Shown: one piece after another, positions 55,729 to 64,000 of the stretch
Position numbering within the stretch: the stretch's first letter is position 1
Layout of the letters: every line of letters begins with the position of its first letter
Source of the DNA: Symmachiella macrocystis
GTDB taxonomy: Bacteria > Planctomycetota > Planctomycetia > Planctomycetales > Planctomycetaceae
Assembly: GCF_007860075.1 (NCBI RefSeq)
Contig: NZ_SJPP01000003.1
Span: forward strand, 310,001-374,000
Direction: 5' to 3'
Length of the DNA: 64,000 nt
The notes under the pieces: model-generated
Database searches by the model: none
Told to the model about the DNA's origin: nothing
What the model saw: only the letters and a program-made list of their open reading frames with translations
Program-made: the position numbers and the translations under genes

Positions 55729-58059
55729 ATGTCTGATATTTGCCAGTGCACGCCCCCTACGACTCGGCTCACACCGCAAATTCGGCTCACAATTGCCGTT
55801 ACGGCGCTCATTTCGCTCTCCGCCCTGCTCTTTTGGCAGTCTACCGTTTCTGCAGACGCCACAGCTGAGAAATCTCCTTTTGGAGCCGAAGAAGCGGACT
55901 ATTGGGCATTTCAGCCGTTCACTCGCCCGGAAATCCCGTCGGTCTCTGCCGCGGATTCCGTTCGGACACCGATCGACGCGTTTATCCTCAACCAACTGCA
56001 GGAAAGTGAGTTAACTCTCTCCGCCCCCGCGGAACGGGGTGTTTTCATTCGGCGGGCAACCTATGACCTGTGGGGGCTGCCCCCCGCGCCGGCGGAAATT
56101 GAAGCGTTTGTGCACGACGAATCGCCCGACGCCCACGAGAAATTGATCGATCGATTACTGGCGAGTCCCCGTTACGGCGAGCGGTGGGGGCGGTATTGGT
56201 TGGATGTAGTCCGTTTTTCCGAGACGGCCGGGTTCAACGCGGACACCATGCGGCCGTTGGCCTACAAATACCGCGACTACGTGATTCGCGCCTGGAATGA
56301 CGACATCCCCTACGACCGTTTCGTCCAGGCTCAATTGGCGGGAGATGAATTATTTCCCAATGACCCCGATGCCTTGATTGCCACGGGATTCAATCGGCTG
56401 TGGCCGGATGAGAGTAATGCCTCGAACGTCGAATTGGCCCGGCAGAGTATGCTAAACGACATGACCGGCACGGTGGGTGCGGTTTTCTTAGGAATGTCGA
56501 TCGGTTGCGCCCAATGCCACGACCACAAGTTCGATCCCATTCTGCAAAAAGATTTTTACCGCCTGCAAGCCTTCTTTGCCCCCATGATTCCCGTGCAACG
56601 TGTGACGGTTGGTGAAAAACAACCGTTGGCTGACTATCAAACGGAGTTGGCGAAATGGGAAGCGGAAACGGCGGCGGTCCGCAAAGAGTTGTGGGAATTG
56701 GAATTATCGGTACGCACGAAGGCGACCCACGTCAAACGGCTGAAGTTTCCCCCCATTGTGCTACAGGCTATCGACACTCCCCCCTGGGAACGCACTTCCC
56801 TGCAGAACCAATTGGCATTCTGGACTGAGCGTCAAATCAAGTTTACTGACAAAACTCTCGTCAAAAAACTCGATGAAACGCAGCAACTACGGCGCAAGGA
56901 GTTGAAAGCGCAAATCGAATTGCTGCAGAAAGACCGGCCGCCGCCTCCCGGCAAAATGGATATCATGGCCACCGTCGACGGTGCCTCGATGCCCGCGACT
57001 GCCCTCTTAGCAGGAGGAACGTACAACAAACCGGTCGAAGAAGTGCAGCCGGGATTTCCCACGGTGTTGCAAACATCGCAAGTTTTCCAACCGGCGAAAA
57101 TCACTCCGCCGCGTGACGGCACCACGGGACGACGCGCAACGCTCGCGCGCTGGCTGACCGACTCAAAGCATCCGCTCACTTCGCGGGTGATGGTCAATCG
57201 CATTTGGCAAGGACACTTCGGCCGCGGCATCGTTGCCAACGCTAACGATTTCGGCACACAAACCGCCCTGCCCTCCCATCCTGAATTGTTGGATTGGCTG
57301 GCGAGTGAATTTGTCGCCCAAGGTTGGAGCATCAAAGCACTCCACCGCCTGATCATGAATTCGGCCGTGTATCGCCAATCGAGTCGTCCCACTGATCCCC
57401 GCGTCACTGAACAGGATGCGGACAACGAACTCTACTCACGGTTTCCGCGCAGGCGATTGGATGCCGAAGCGATTCGCGATGGGTTGCTGGCGGTTTCGGG
57501 CGAATTGAATCTGGAAATGTACGGTCCCGGCGTCAAACCGGATCTGCCACCGAATTTCAGTGCCCGTGAGGCTTGGAAACCATCCCAAGATCGCGCTGCA
57601 CGCAATCGGCGATCGATTTACATTTTAGCGAAGCGGAACATGCCCTACCCGCTGTTACAGGCTTTTGACTTTCCCGACATGCACGAGAGCTGTGCGAAGC
57701 GACAAGAAACGACGATCGCGCCACAAGCGCTGTCGCTACTCAACAGCGGACTGGTGTTGGGATTGGCCGAACAATTCGCGGCGAAGTTGATTCGCGATCA
57801 ACCGCAATTGGACATCAACGACTGTATCACTCAAGCCTACCAGGAAGCGCTGGGTCGCACGCCGAATCCAGACGAGGTGGCTGCGGCGGCTGACTTTATT
57901 GCCACGCAGCAGAGGGTGATTGCCGCGCATCGCGCCGCAGGGCATCCGTCGCATTTTCCGGCGAATGTTCCTTATGTTTACGACGCCGCTTTGGTCGGCG
58001 GGCTGGTGGACTTTTGCCACGCGCTGTTCAACAGTAACGAGTTTTTGTACATCGACTGA
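55729..58059 (+). CDS. DUF1549/DUF1553 domain protein
   Basis: 776 residues, exported (hydrophobic LTIAVTALISLSALLFW at about 20-36). DUF1549 module: PIDAFILNQLQESEL, RRATYDLWGLPPAPAEIEAFV, RYGERWGRYWLDVVRFSET and the CxxCH-like GCAQCHDHKFDPILQKDFYRLQAFFA (about 263-288). Then a helical linker with a coiled-coil look (KWEAETAAVRKELWELE) and the DUF1553 module: ATLARWLTDSKHPLTSRVMVNRIWQGHFGRGIV, HPELLDWLASEFVAQGWSIKALHRLIMNSAVYRQSS, RRLDAEAIRDGLLAVSG and TIAPQALSLLNSG. This is a large planctomycete-specific family; cytochrome-like haem binding is suggested only by CAQCH. A DUF1501 gene follows after 23 bases, the usual tandem. Confidence 0.95.
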   Translation: MSDICQCTPPTTRLTPQIRLTIAVTALISLSALLFWQSTVSADATAEKSPFGAEEADYWAFQPFTRPEIPSVSAADSVRTPIDAFILNQLQESELTLSAPAERGVFIRRATYDLWGLPPAPAEIEAFVHDESPDAHEKLIDRLLASPRYGERWGRYWLDVVRFSETAGFNADTMRPLAYKYRDYVIRAWNDDIPYDRFVQAQLAGDELFPNDPDALIATGFNRLWPDESNASNVELARQSMLNDMTGTVGAVFLGMSIGCAQCHDHKFDPILQKDFYRLQAFFAPMIPVQRVTVGEKQPLADYQTELAKWEAETAAVRKELWELELSVRTKATHVKRLKFPPIVLQAIDTPPWERTSLQNQLAFWTERQIKFTDKTLVKKLDETQQLRRKELKAQIELLQKDRPPPPGKMDIMATVDGASMPATALLAGGTYNKPVEEVQPGFPTVLQTSQVFQPAKITPPRDGTTGRRATLARWLTDSKHPLTSRVMVNRIWQGHFGRGIVANANDFGTQTALPSHPELLDWLASEFVAQGWSIKALHRLIMNSAVYRQSSRPTDPRVTEQDADNELYSRFPRRRLDAEAIRDGLLAVSGELNLEMYGPGVKPDLPPNFSAREAWKPSQDRAARNRRSIYILAKRNMPYPLLQAFDFPDMHESCAKRQETTIAPQALSLLNSGLVLGLAEQFAAKLIRDQPQLDINDCITQAYQEALGRTPNPDEVAAAADFIATQQRVIAAHRAAGHPSHFPANVPYVYDAALVGGLVDFCHALFNSNEFLYID

Positions 58060-58082
58060 CTGACCGGCTGCAAGAGGTTGAA

Positions 58083-59537
58083 GTGATTATGGACGCGTTC
58101 TCCCCAAACCACATGCCACACCACCAATCGTCACGGTCGCGCCGCGATTTTCTGGCACAGGCCGGGGGTGGGTTTGGCGCGCTGGCCCTGCAAGGCTTGT
58201 TGCAACAAGAGGGCTTGCTGGCTGCGGAAAAGTCAGCCGTTAATCCGTTGGCAGCACAGGCAGCGCATTATATCGCGCAGGCGAAGAGCTGTATCTTTCT
58301 GTTCATGGACGGCGGACCAAGCCATTTGGACACCTTCGATCCCAAACCCAAGGTGAACGAATTCGCTGGCAAGCCGTTGCCCGATTCCGTCGAACGTGTG
58401 ATCACGCCGATGGGCGTTTCGGACAATACGTTACTGGAAAGCAAACGCAAGTGGACCCGCTACGGCGAGAGTGGCATTCCGGTCTCCAACTGGTATCCGC
58501 ACGTTGGTGAGTGCATTGATGACATTGCCGTCATCCGTTCCTGCTGGGCGAACGGATTGAATCACGTCGGCAGCGTTTGCCAAATGAACACCGGCAGTAT
58601 CCTCGCCGGGCGTCCGAGCCTGGGAGCCTGGGTCACATACGGACTGGGGACCGAAAACCAAAACCTACCCGCTTTTGTCGTGCTGTTGGATGAAGCCAAG
58701 GAACCGCCCGGCGGCAGCCGCGTGTGGGGGACGGGATTCATGCCCGCCACGTATCAGGGAACGCGATTCCGCAACGGTGATAGCCCCATCCTGCACCTCG
58801 CCTCGCCGGAGAGCATTGCCCAGGCGCAGCAACGGAACAAACTTGATTTCCTCAATCAGTTGAATCGCCAACACCTCGAAGTGCGGAGCGGCGATACGCA
58901 ATTGGAAGCTCGCATCGCCAGTTATGAATTGGCGTTTCGCATGCAATCCCACGCCCCCGAAGCGGTCGACCTGGCGCAGGAAACCGAAGAGACGCAGCAG
59001 ATGTACGGTCTGGACCAAAAGAACACTAAAGCCTTCGGCAAAAATTGTCTGCTGGCCCGGCGATTGGTCGAACGGGGTGTGCGGTTCATCCAACTCTACT
59101 CCGGTTCGGGTAGCAAATGGGACGCGCACTCGAAGATTGAAAAGAACCACACCAAATATTGCGGCAGCACCGACAAACCGATCGCCGGTCTACTCAAGGA
59201 TCTCAAGCGCCGCGGGCTGTTGGATTCGACGTTAGTCATCTGGGGCGGCGAGTTCGGCCGGACGGCGATGTCGGAACAAGGGGACGGCCGCGACCACAAC
59301 CCCTACGGCTTCACCATGTGGATGGCCGGCGGCGGGATCAAGGGAGGCCAAATCATTGGCCAAACCGACGATTTCGGACTCCACGCCGTCGAAGACCGCG
59401 CCCACGTCCACGATCTGCACGCCACGATCCTCGAAGCGATGGGACTGGACCACACCCAACTGATCTACCAGCACCAAGGCCGCCCGGAACGGGCGACGGT
59501 GAATGAAGGGGAAGTGATCAGCAACGTGTTTGCATGA
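58083..59537 (+). CDS. DUF1501 family protein
   Basis: 484 residues. Twin-arginine signal SRSRRDFLAQAGGGFGALALQGLL. DUF1501 signatures: CIFLFMDGGPSHLDTFDPKPKVN (about 69-91), a GLNHVGSVCQMNTGSILAGRPSLGAWVTYGLG block, WDAHSKIEKNH, VIWGGEFGRTAMSEQGDGRDHNPYGFTMWMAGGGIKGG (about 383-420), with E-F-G-R-T and the RDHNP variant. The GTG at 58083 has AGAGG five bases upstream; ATG 58089 is an alternative. Works with the DUF1549/DUF1553 protein encoded 23 bases upstream, the usual planctomycete pair; the reaction is not known. Longer than, and in a different DUF1501 branch from, the protein at 44577. Confidence 0.95.
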   Translation: MIMDAFSPNHMPHHQSSRSRRDFLAQAGGGFGALALQGLLQQEGLLAAEKSAVNPLAAQAAHYIAQAKSCIFLFMDGGPSHLDTFDPKPKVNEFAGKPLPDSVERVITPMGVSDNTLLESKRKWTRYGESGIPVSNWYPHVGECIDDIAVIRSCWANGLNHVGSVCQMNTGSILAGRPSLGAWVTYGLGTENQNLPAFVVLLDEAKEPPGGSRVWGTGFMPATYQGTRFRNGDSPILHLASPESIAQAQQRNKLDFLNQLNRQHLEVRSGDTQLEARIASYELAFRMQSHAPEAVDLAQETEETQQMYGLDQKNTKAFGKNCLLARRLVERGVRFIQLYSGSGSKWDAHSKIEKNHTKYCGSTDKPIAGLLKDLKRRGLLDSTLVIWGGEFGRTAMSEQGDGRDHNPYGFTMWMAGGGIKGGQIIGQTDDFGLHAVEDRAHVHDLHATILEAMGLDHTQLIYQHQGRPERATVNEGEVISNVFA

Positions 59538-59595
59538 TCGTGGCAATCCCACCCGGCGAAGGTGTGGGAGTTTACGCGCCAGCGGGCCATGCTTC

Positions 59596-60585
59596 TTAAG
59601 GCGTGGGCGGTGTCCATTGGATGTCACACCCCAGTAGTTCGTTCTGTAATGCTTCAACACCGGCGGCGGTCACACGCGAATTGGAAAGCGTTAATTCAAC
59701 GAGATTCATCAATCCTCTGAGATGCTCCAGTCCCCCATCGCTGACCTGGGTGTTGCGCAGCCAGAGGTTACGTAATGATGTCAGCCCGCTTAAATTCTGC
59801 ATGCCGTCGTCGTCGACTTTTGTGTCGGACAGCCATAGGGTTTCGAGCGATGGCATTCCCCGCAAATGTTCGAGGCCGGCTCCGGTGATATTGGTGTGGT
59901 GTAGGACTAGCGTCTTGAGCTTCGTCAAGCCACGGATGTGCTTGAGGCCGGCGTCCGTGATCCCCGTTTTGGAAAGCGATAAATCCTCAAGGGTCGTCAA
60001 CCCGCTCAGATGTTGCAGGGCGGCATCGTCGATGGACGTTTCATCCAATCCCAAACTCTTCAATTTGGGGAGTCGGCTGAGTTGGGCCAGCCCGGAACCG
60101 CTGACCTTGGTGTTGGACAGATCAAGCAACTCAAGATTCTTCAATTCACTCAGGTGCACCAAGCCCGCATCGCTGACATCGGTATTGTGAAGCACAAGGG
60201 TCTTGAGAGAAACCATTCCGCGCAGATGCGTCAAACCTGCGCCGGTGATTTTTGTGCCTTGCAGGTCCAGGTATTCGATGTGTGTCAGCTCACTGAGTTG
60301 TTTCAATTCGTCATCGCCCACCGACAGAAGAATCAATTCGGCGGACACGACTCTTTCGAATAATGGGAGCTGCGAGTCGTCAATCGAATTCGGAACCCAA
60401 CCAGGGCGGATGACCTCAGTTTTCACATTGCCCCGCCAATCGTTGACGGCAGTGATCGCCTGCTGTTCCAGGTGGTAGGGCCACCAAAAGCAGAACACAC
60501 CGGCCGCGATAAGCAGGAGACCGGTGACTACACAGAAAACTGTGGTTCGGGAAAAACGGCGTTGCTGCGGTTGGGTTTCGGTCAT
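59596..60585 (-). CDS. Leucine-rich-repeat protein, membrane-anchored
   Basis: 329 residues. A single TM near the N-terminus (TTVFCVVTGLLLIAAGVFCFWW, about 14-35) anchors it outside. From about residue 90 there are about ten 23-25-residue LRRs of the bacterial type with consensus LKxLxLxxTxVSDAGLxHLxGLxx, e.g. LKTLVLHNTDVSDAGLVHL, LELLDLSNTKVSGSGL and LETLWLSDTKVDDDGM. The Asn ladder position is often Thr, typical of planctomycete LRRs. The C-terminal cap is NELLGCDIQWTPP. GGAG seven bases before the ATG. Binding partner unknown. Convergent with the DUF1501 gene. Confidence 0.87.
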   Translation of the reverse strand: MTETQPQQRRFSRTTVFCVVTGLLLIAAGVFCFWWPYHLEQQAITAVNDWRGNVKTEVIRPGWVPNSIDDSQLPLFERVVSAELILLSVGDDELKQLSELTHIEYLDLQGTKITGAGLTHLRGMVSLKTLVLHNTDVSDAGLVHLSELKNLELLDLSNTKVSGSGLAQLSRLPKLKSLGLDETSIDDAALQHLSGLTTLEDLSLSKTGITDAGLKHIRGLTKLKTLVLHHTNITGAGLEHLRGMPSLETLWLSDTKVDDDGMQNLSGLTSLRNLWLRNTQVSDGGLEHLRGLMNLVELTLSNSRVTAAGVEALQNELLGCDIQWTPPTP

Positions 60586-60612
60586 GGGAACGCTCCGTTT
60601 AGACTGACAATC

Positions 60613-61044
60613 CTACGGCGCCACAACCCCCTTCTTCAGAATCAGATTCGCGTACAGTGCCGTTTCGCTCGTTGCCACAATGGCGTAGGCTTCGCGGGCG
60701 CGGTCGTAGAAGGCGTGGCGGTCGATGAGGGTGAGTTGGATTTCGCGGTCTTCGGCGCGCTCCAATGCGCGGCGGAAGCCGGTCCAGATGGGGGGTTCGG
60801 TGGCGGACTTATCGACTGGCTGCATGACGACGGCGACGTCGTCGACGAAGGTGTCGACCGGCAGGAATTTCAAAATCCCCTCGATAACCGGCAGCCCCGC
60901 TAAACCGTCGCAGCGGACGAGTTGCTGGGCGTGCGAGTCGGCGGGGAAATTGCCGTCGGCGATCACGATTTCGTCGCCGTGCCCCATGCTCATCAAGACA
61001 TGCATCAATTCGGGGGAAATCGTGGTCGGTACGCCTTTGAGCAT
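60613..61044 (-). CDS. RbsD/FucU family sugar mutarotase
   Basis: 143 residues counted from ATG 61044, which has GGAGG eight bases upstream; an in-frame start at 61095 would add 17 residues. MLKGVPTTISPELMHVLMSMGHGDEIVIADGNFPADSHAQQLVRCDG contains the conserved His of MGHGDEIVIADGNFP. PVIEGILKFLPVDTFVD and EREFYDRAREAYAIVATSETALYANLILKKGVV-type endings fit FucU (L-fucose mutarotase) rather than RbsD. Interconverts sugar anomers. No fucose or ribose operon is adjacent. LRR gene lies downstream. Confidence 0.85.
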   Translation of the reverse strand: MLKGVPTTISPELMHVLMSMGHGDEIVIADGNFPADSHAQQLVRCDGLAGLPVIEGILKFLPVDTFVDDVAVVMQPVDKSATEPPIWTGFRRALERAEDREIQLTLIDRHAFYDRAREAYAIVATSETALYANLILKKGVVAP

Positions 61045-61178
61045 CGCCTGTGCCTCCGGGGTCTGGTTGTGGAATTTTGTGGGATTTGTCGGCATGCATG
61101 TTAACGATTCCTGCTGGCATTGCCCACTGTTTTATGGATCGGTGGGGGTGAGTGAATCGTTGCGGGGAGATTGCGTGT

Positions 61179-61225
61179 GGGGTGAGGGCCCTCACCCCGG
61201 CTCCTCTCCCAAAGGGAGAGAGGAG
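61179..61225. repeat. Perfect 20-bp palindrome plus CTCC hairpin repeat, copy B
   Basis: GGGGTGAGGGCCCTCACCCC (61179-61198) is a perfect palindrome, followed by CTCTCCC-AAA-GGGAGAG (61204-61220). Read on the other strand it matches copy A at 36737-36776. It lies between the divergent fucU-like and sucC genes. Confidence 0.62.
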
Positions 61226-61336
61226 AATCAATTTCTTAGCTGCGTGGCGACTAGAAACGTGTCGGGCGCCTCGCTATGATGGCCGCGTTGCCGCTGGAAA
61301 GGGCAATTGAATATTCACGAAAACGAGAGTATCAGC

Positions 61337-62524
61337 ATGAAGATTCACGAATATCAAGGCAAACAATTGCTCGCCGATGCGGGTGTCCGCGTTCCGCGGG
61401 GAGTCGTCTGTAAATCGGCGGACGAAGTCGCGGCGGCCTATGACACGCTGGGCGGGTCGATTGCCGTCGTCAAATCACAAATTCACGCCGGCGGCCGCGG
61501 AAAAGGGCGATTCAAGGAATTTCCCGAGCAACCGGGCGTCGTGCTGGTCAAATCAGCAGCTGAAGCCCGTGAAAACGCGGAACGGATGTTGGGCCAAACG
61601 CTGGTTACGATTCAAACCGGCGACGAAGGCAAACAGGTCAATACGCTGTTTGTCGAAGAGGGACTGCAAATCGCCCGCGAATTGTATTTGGGTATTGTGG
61701 TCGATCGCGAAGCGGGCGGACCGGTCTTGATGATGTCCTCCGAAGGGGGGATGGAAATCGAAGAGGTTGCCGCCAACACGCCGGAAAAAATCTTCCGCGA
61801 ACCGTTTGACGCCGACTACGGATTGATGCCGTATCAGGTCCGCAACCTGTGCTTTAAGCTGGGTTTCAACTCCGCTCAAATGAAACAAGCCGGCAAATTT
61901 CTGCCGCAAGTCTGCAAGTTCTTTGCCGACAACGATTGCAGCATGGCCGAGGTCAACCCCTTGGTGGTGACGGCCGATGACGAATTGGTCGTATTGGACG
62001 CGAAGATCGCCTTCGACGACAACGCCCTGTTCCGTCACAAACCGCTGCTGGAATTGCGGGACCTGTCCGAAGAGGACGCAGCGGAAGTTCGTGCCGGAGC
62101 GGCCGGGCTGAGCTACGTGAATCTCGACGGCAACATCGGCTGTCTGGTGAACGGAGCTGGGTTGGCGATGAGCACGATGGACCTGATCAAACTGCATGGC
62201 GGAGAACCTGCCAACTTCTTGGACGTAGGTGGCGGAGCCAACGTCGACCAGGTGACCGAAGCGTTCAAGATCATCCTGTCGGACTCGAACGTGAAAGCGG
62301 TGCTGGTGAACATTTTCGGCGGCATCATGAAGTGCGACACGATTGTCGAGGCGCTGTTGACGTCGTACGAAAAAGTGGGCTTCACCATTCCGTTGGTGGT
62401 GCGGTTGGAAGGGACGAACGTCGATAAGGCCCGCGAAATGCTGGCTGCCAGCGGTCGCGATATTGTCAGCGCCACCGATTTGACGGATGCCGCTAAGAAG
62501 GTCGTCGGCACGTTGAGTGCGTAA
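61337..62524 (+). CDS. sucC: Succinyl-CoA ligase (ADP-forming), beta subunit
   Basis: 395 residues. With SucD it converts succinyl-CoA, ADP (or GDP) and phosphate to succinate, CoA and ATP/GTP in the TCA cycle. The N-terminus [20 protein letters not shown]-grasp pieces [19 protein letters not shown] and GTPEKI-like [17 protein letters not shown], then AEVNPLVVT and the C-terminal [33 protein letters not shown] and [16 protein letters not shown] are canonical. ATG 61337 starts MKIHEYQGK; the frame is open further upstream to 61307. Cotranscribed with sucD 65 bases downstream. Confidence 0.97.
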   Translation: MKIHEYQGKQLLADAGVRVPRGVVCKSADEVAAAYDTLGGSIAVVKSQIHAGGRGKGRFKEFPEQPGVVLVKSAAEARENAERMLGQTLVTIQTGDEGKQVNTLFVEEGLQIARELYLGIVVDREAGGPVLMMSSEGGMEIEEVAANTPEKIFREPFDADYGLMPYQVRNLCFKLGFNSAQMKQAGKFLPQVCKFFADNDCSMAEVNPLVVTADDELVVLDAKIAFDDNALFRHKPLLELRDLSEEDAAEVRAGAAGLSYVNLDGNIGCLVNGAGLAMSTMDLIKLHGGEPANFLDVGGGANVDQVTEAFKIILSDSNVKAVLVNIFGGIMKCDTIVEALLTSYEKVGFTIPLVVRLEGTNVDKAREMLAASGRDIVSATDLTDAAKKVVGTLSA

Positions 62525-62589
62525 TCGGTTTTTAGCCATAGATTGAATACCAAGCAAAGTCGCGAAAACGAAGAAGGCGAAATAGATCG

Positions 62590-63468
62590 ATGAGTATTTT
62601 AGTCGATGCCGACACCAAGGTAATTTGCCAAGGGATTACCGGCCGCGCCGGGTTGTTTCATAGCCAGATGTGCCGCGAATACGGCACGCAATTGGTCGGC
62701 GGCGTGACTCCCGGCAAAGGGGGAACCGAGGTCGACGGGTTTCCGGTGTTCAACACCGTCGAAGAAGCCGTCGCCAAAACTGGGGCGAATTGCTCGATGG
62801 TGTTCGTCCCGCCGCCCTTTTGTGGCGACGCGATCATGGAATCGGCCGATGCGGGAATTCCGCTGATCATCGGCATCACCGAAGGGGTGCCGGTCCTCGA
62901 TATGGTCCGGGTCTCCAAATGCTTGGCACGCACAGGCAGCCGGCTCATTGGCCCGAACTGCCCCGGCATCATCACGCCCGGTGCTGCCAAGATCGGGATC
63001 ATGCCCGGTTATATCCACAATCCCGGCACGGTAGGACTCATCAGCCGCAGCGGCACGCTGACCTACGAAGCGGTCTGGCAGTTGAGCAACGTTGGCTTGG
63101 GCCAATCGACCTGTGTGGGAATCGGCGGCGATCCGATCATCGGCACGAACTTCATCGATCTGCTGGAGATGTTCCAAAACGATCCGGGGACCGAAGCGAT
63201 TTTGATGATCGGCGAAATCGGCGGCAACGCTGAGGAGAAGGCCGCGGAGTTCATTAAGGAACACGTCACCAAGCCGGTCGGATCGTTCATCGCCGGTCGG
63301 ACCGCCCCTAAGGGCAAACGGATGGGACATGCCGGTGCGATTATTTCCGGTGGCAGCGGCACAGCTGAGGAAAAAATTGCCGCACTAGAAGCCGCCGGCG
63401 CCGTCGTCGCTGAAAGCCCAGCCGACATGGGCTCCGCCGTGCAACGAGCAATCGCCAAAGCGGGTTGA
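62590..63468 (+). CDS. sucD: Succinyl-CoA ligase (ADP-forming), alpha subunit
   Basis: 292 residues. CoA-binding N-terminus [54 protein letters not shown], then [39 protein letters not shown], and the phosphorylated His in [20 protein letters not shown] (about residue 246). All signatures are intact. Follows sucC; a copy of the 165-bp repeat family begins seven bases after its stop codon. Confidence 0.97.
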   Translation: MSILVDADTKVICQGITGRAGLFHSQMCREYGTQLVGGVTPGKGGTEVDGFPVFNTVEEAVAKTGANCSMVFVPPPFCGDAIMESADAGIPLIIGITEGVPVLDMVRVSKCLARTGSRLIGPNCPGIITPGAAKIGIMPGYIHNPGTVGLISRSGTLTYEAVWQLSNVGLGQSTCVGIGGDPIIGTNFIDLLEMFQNDPGTEAILMIGEIGGNAEEKAAEFIKEHVTKPVGSFIAGRTAPKGKRMGHAGAIISGGSGTAEEKIAALEAAGAVVAESPADMGSAVQRAIAKAG

Positions 63469-63475
63469 AAATCTA

Positions 63476-63638
63476 GGGGTGGCCGCGATAGCTCATGCTA
63501 TCGGGGCGGGCGCAGCCCGCAAGAAGCCGCAATGACAGTAGTCCTGACCAATGAGTCTTTCTTGGTCAAGGACCGTTGTCATTGCGGCTTCTTATGCCTA
63601 ACGTCACCCTGATTGCCGATGGCAATCAGGGTGACCCC
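63476..63638 (+). repeat. Multi-hairpin intergenic repeat, copy 3 (diverged)
   Basis: 163 bp starting seven bases after the sucD stop codon. The left arm keeps CGATAGC-TCAT-GCTATCG and GCGGGC-GCA-GCCCGC exactly. The long stem is extended to 17 bp: AAGAAGCCGCAATGACA pairs with TGTCATTGCGGCTTCTT, enclosing GTCCTGACCAA/TTGGTC-A-AGGAC. The right part differs from copies 1 and 2: one 15-bp hairpin GTCACCCTGATTGCC-GAT-GGCAATCAGGGTGAC instead of two, and the closing pair is GGGGT/ACCCC. Sequence differs, pairing kept. Confidence 0.85.
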
Positions 63639-63656
63639 AATAGGTAATCGGCAACT

Positions 63657-64000
63657 CTACTTCTCGTCGTCGGCACAGACCCATCCGGCGAGAGTGGTTT
63701 CGTATTCGATCAATTCTTCCGGGCGGAAGTAGATCGGGATTTCCCGTGCGGCTGCTTCGGGGCCGTCGCTGCCGTGGATCAGGTTCATTTGGCGAGACAG
63801 GCCGAAATCGCCGCGGATGGTTCCCAGGTCCGATTCCCGGCCGTTGGTTGAACCCATCATGGTCCGCATGACCGAAATCGCTTCGGGGCCTTCGACGACC
63901 AACGCCACAACGGGGCCGGAAGTGATGAATTCTTCCAGCAGCGGATAAAACGGCTTCTCGACGTGTTCGGCGTAATGTTGGGCGGAAAGCTCTTTGGTGA
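63657..64000 (-). CDS. ndk: Nucleoside diphosphate kinase (5' end outside window)
   Basis: Partial: the frame continues past the right edge of the window, and the visible C-terminal 114 residues read ...KELSAQHYAEHVEKPFYPLLEEF and then SGPVVALVVEGPEAI. NDK transfers the gamma phosphate between nucleoside triphosphates and diphosphates. NLIHGSDGPEAAAREI carries the catalytic His with the N-x-x-HGSD motif, and TNGRESDLGTIRGDFG is the nucleotide-site segment. C-terminal FRPEELIEYE is usual. It is convergent with sucD, so the two share the repeat-bearing gap. A GTG further inside (63908) is not the real start. Confidence 0.95.
   Translation of the reverse strand, partial: TKELSAQHYAEHVEKPFYPLLEEFITSGPVVALVVEGPEAISVMRTMMGSTNGRESDLGTIRGDFGLSRQMNLIHGSDGPEAAAREIPIYFRPEELIEYETTLAGWVCADDEK

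Noticed and set aside
61553-62557. 334-residue open frame on the minus strand
   Set aside because: Antisense to sucC, whose identity is certain; His/Gln-rich shadow sequence.

Overview
The window is ordinary-density bacterial chromosome (moderate GC, short intergenic gaps, genes on both strands) and almost certainly comes from the phylum Planctomycetota, class Planctomycetia. The markers are a DUF1549/DUF1553 protein next to a DUF1501 protein (55729-59537), a second DUF1501 protein (44577-45968), a DUF1559-type protein (14984-16615), a PEP-CTERM secreted protein (22892-23737), two PQQ-like beta-propeller proteins, a leucine-rich-repeat protein and a TPR protein carrying RNA-polymerase-alpha-CTD-like modules. 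No phage, plasmid, insertion sequence or CRISPR array was seen. Assignment to genus is not possible from sequence reading alone.

Layout. 1-4321 (minus): truncated sucrose-phosphate synthase, DUF4301 protein, PP2C phosphatase, small protein. 4593-10567: FNT-family channel, tRNA-Leu(CAG) with terminator, and secreted esterase, hydrolase and kelch-like proteins. 10585-13166 (minus): Ppx/GppA phosphatase overlapping a PRXL2-like thioredoxin-fold protein, then a small membrane protein. 13877-22540 (minus): an unusual six-gene run: six-PAS histidine kinase, FixJ-like regulator, two zinc-ribbon/membrane/STN-like proteins, a BFD-like [2Fe-2S] protein and an ABC ATPase. 22892-28196: PEP-CTERM protein, putative lipoprotein, triple zinc-ribbon protein, PQQ-like propeller and glycerol kinase. 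28414-29708: a small conserved-looking protein, a 55-codon ORF with its own promoter, and tsaB. 29889-34136: ABC ATPase plus a 1172-residue FtsX-type permease. 34147-36612: DUF4291 gene between two repeat copies, then hisA and hisH. 36845-45968: secreted or periplasmic proteins, hydrolases, CrcB, DUF1501. 46449-48342: REC-PAS-LuxR regulator, tRNA-Gln(TTG), hypothetical protein. 48737-52155: promoter and argB-argD-argF. 52175-55373 (minus): TPR/alpha-CTD protein, SpoIID-like protein, DUF493 protein. 55729-59537: DUF1549/DUF1553 and DUF1501 pair. 59596-64000: LRR protein, FucU/RbsD-like protein, sucC-sucD, and ndk cut by the window edge.

How genes work together. argBDF supplies three steps of ornithine/citrulline synthesis; hisHA supplies the glutaminase subunit of IGP synthase and the ProFAR isomerase; sucCD is the TCA substrate-level phosphorylation step, with ndk convergent beside it. 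The DUF1549/DUF1553 and DUF1501 pair is a typical planctomycete tandem.

Most notable non-gene signal: three copies (34147-34311, 35030-35194, 63476-63638) of a roughly 165-bp multi-hairpin repeat. Each lies in the same orientation 7-16 nt after the stop codon of a plus-strand gene. The third copy has changed sequence while keeping base pairing. Other leads are the TPR plus tandem alpha-CTD protein, an alpha/beta hydrolase that has lost its catalytic Ser and His, the six-gene sensor/zinc-ribbon/ferredoxin/ABC run, and the unlisted small gene at 28764-28931.
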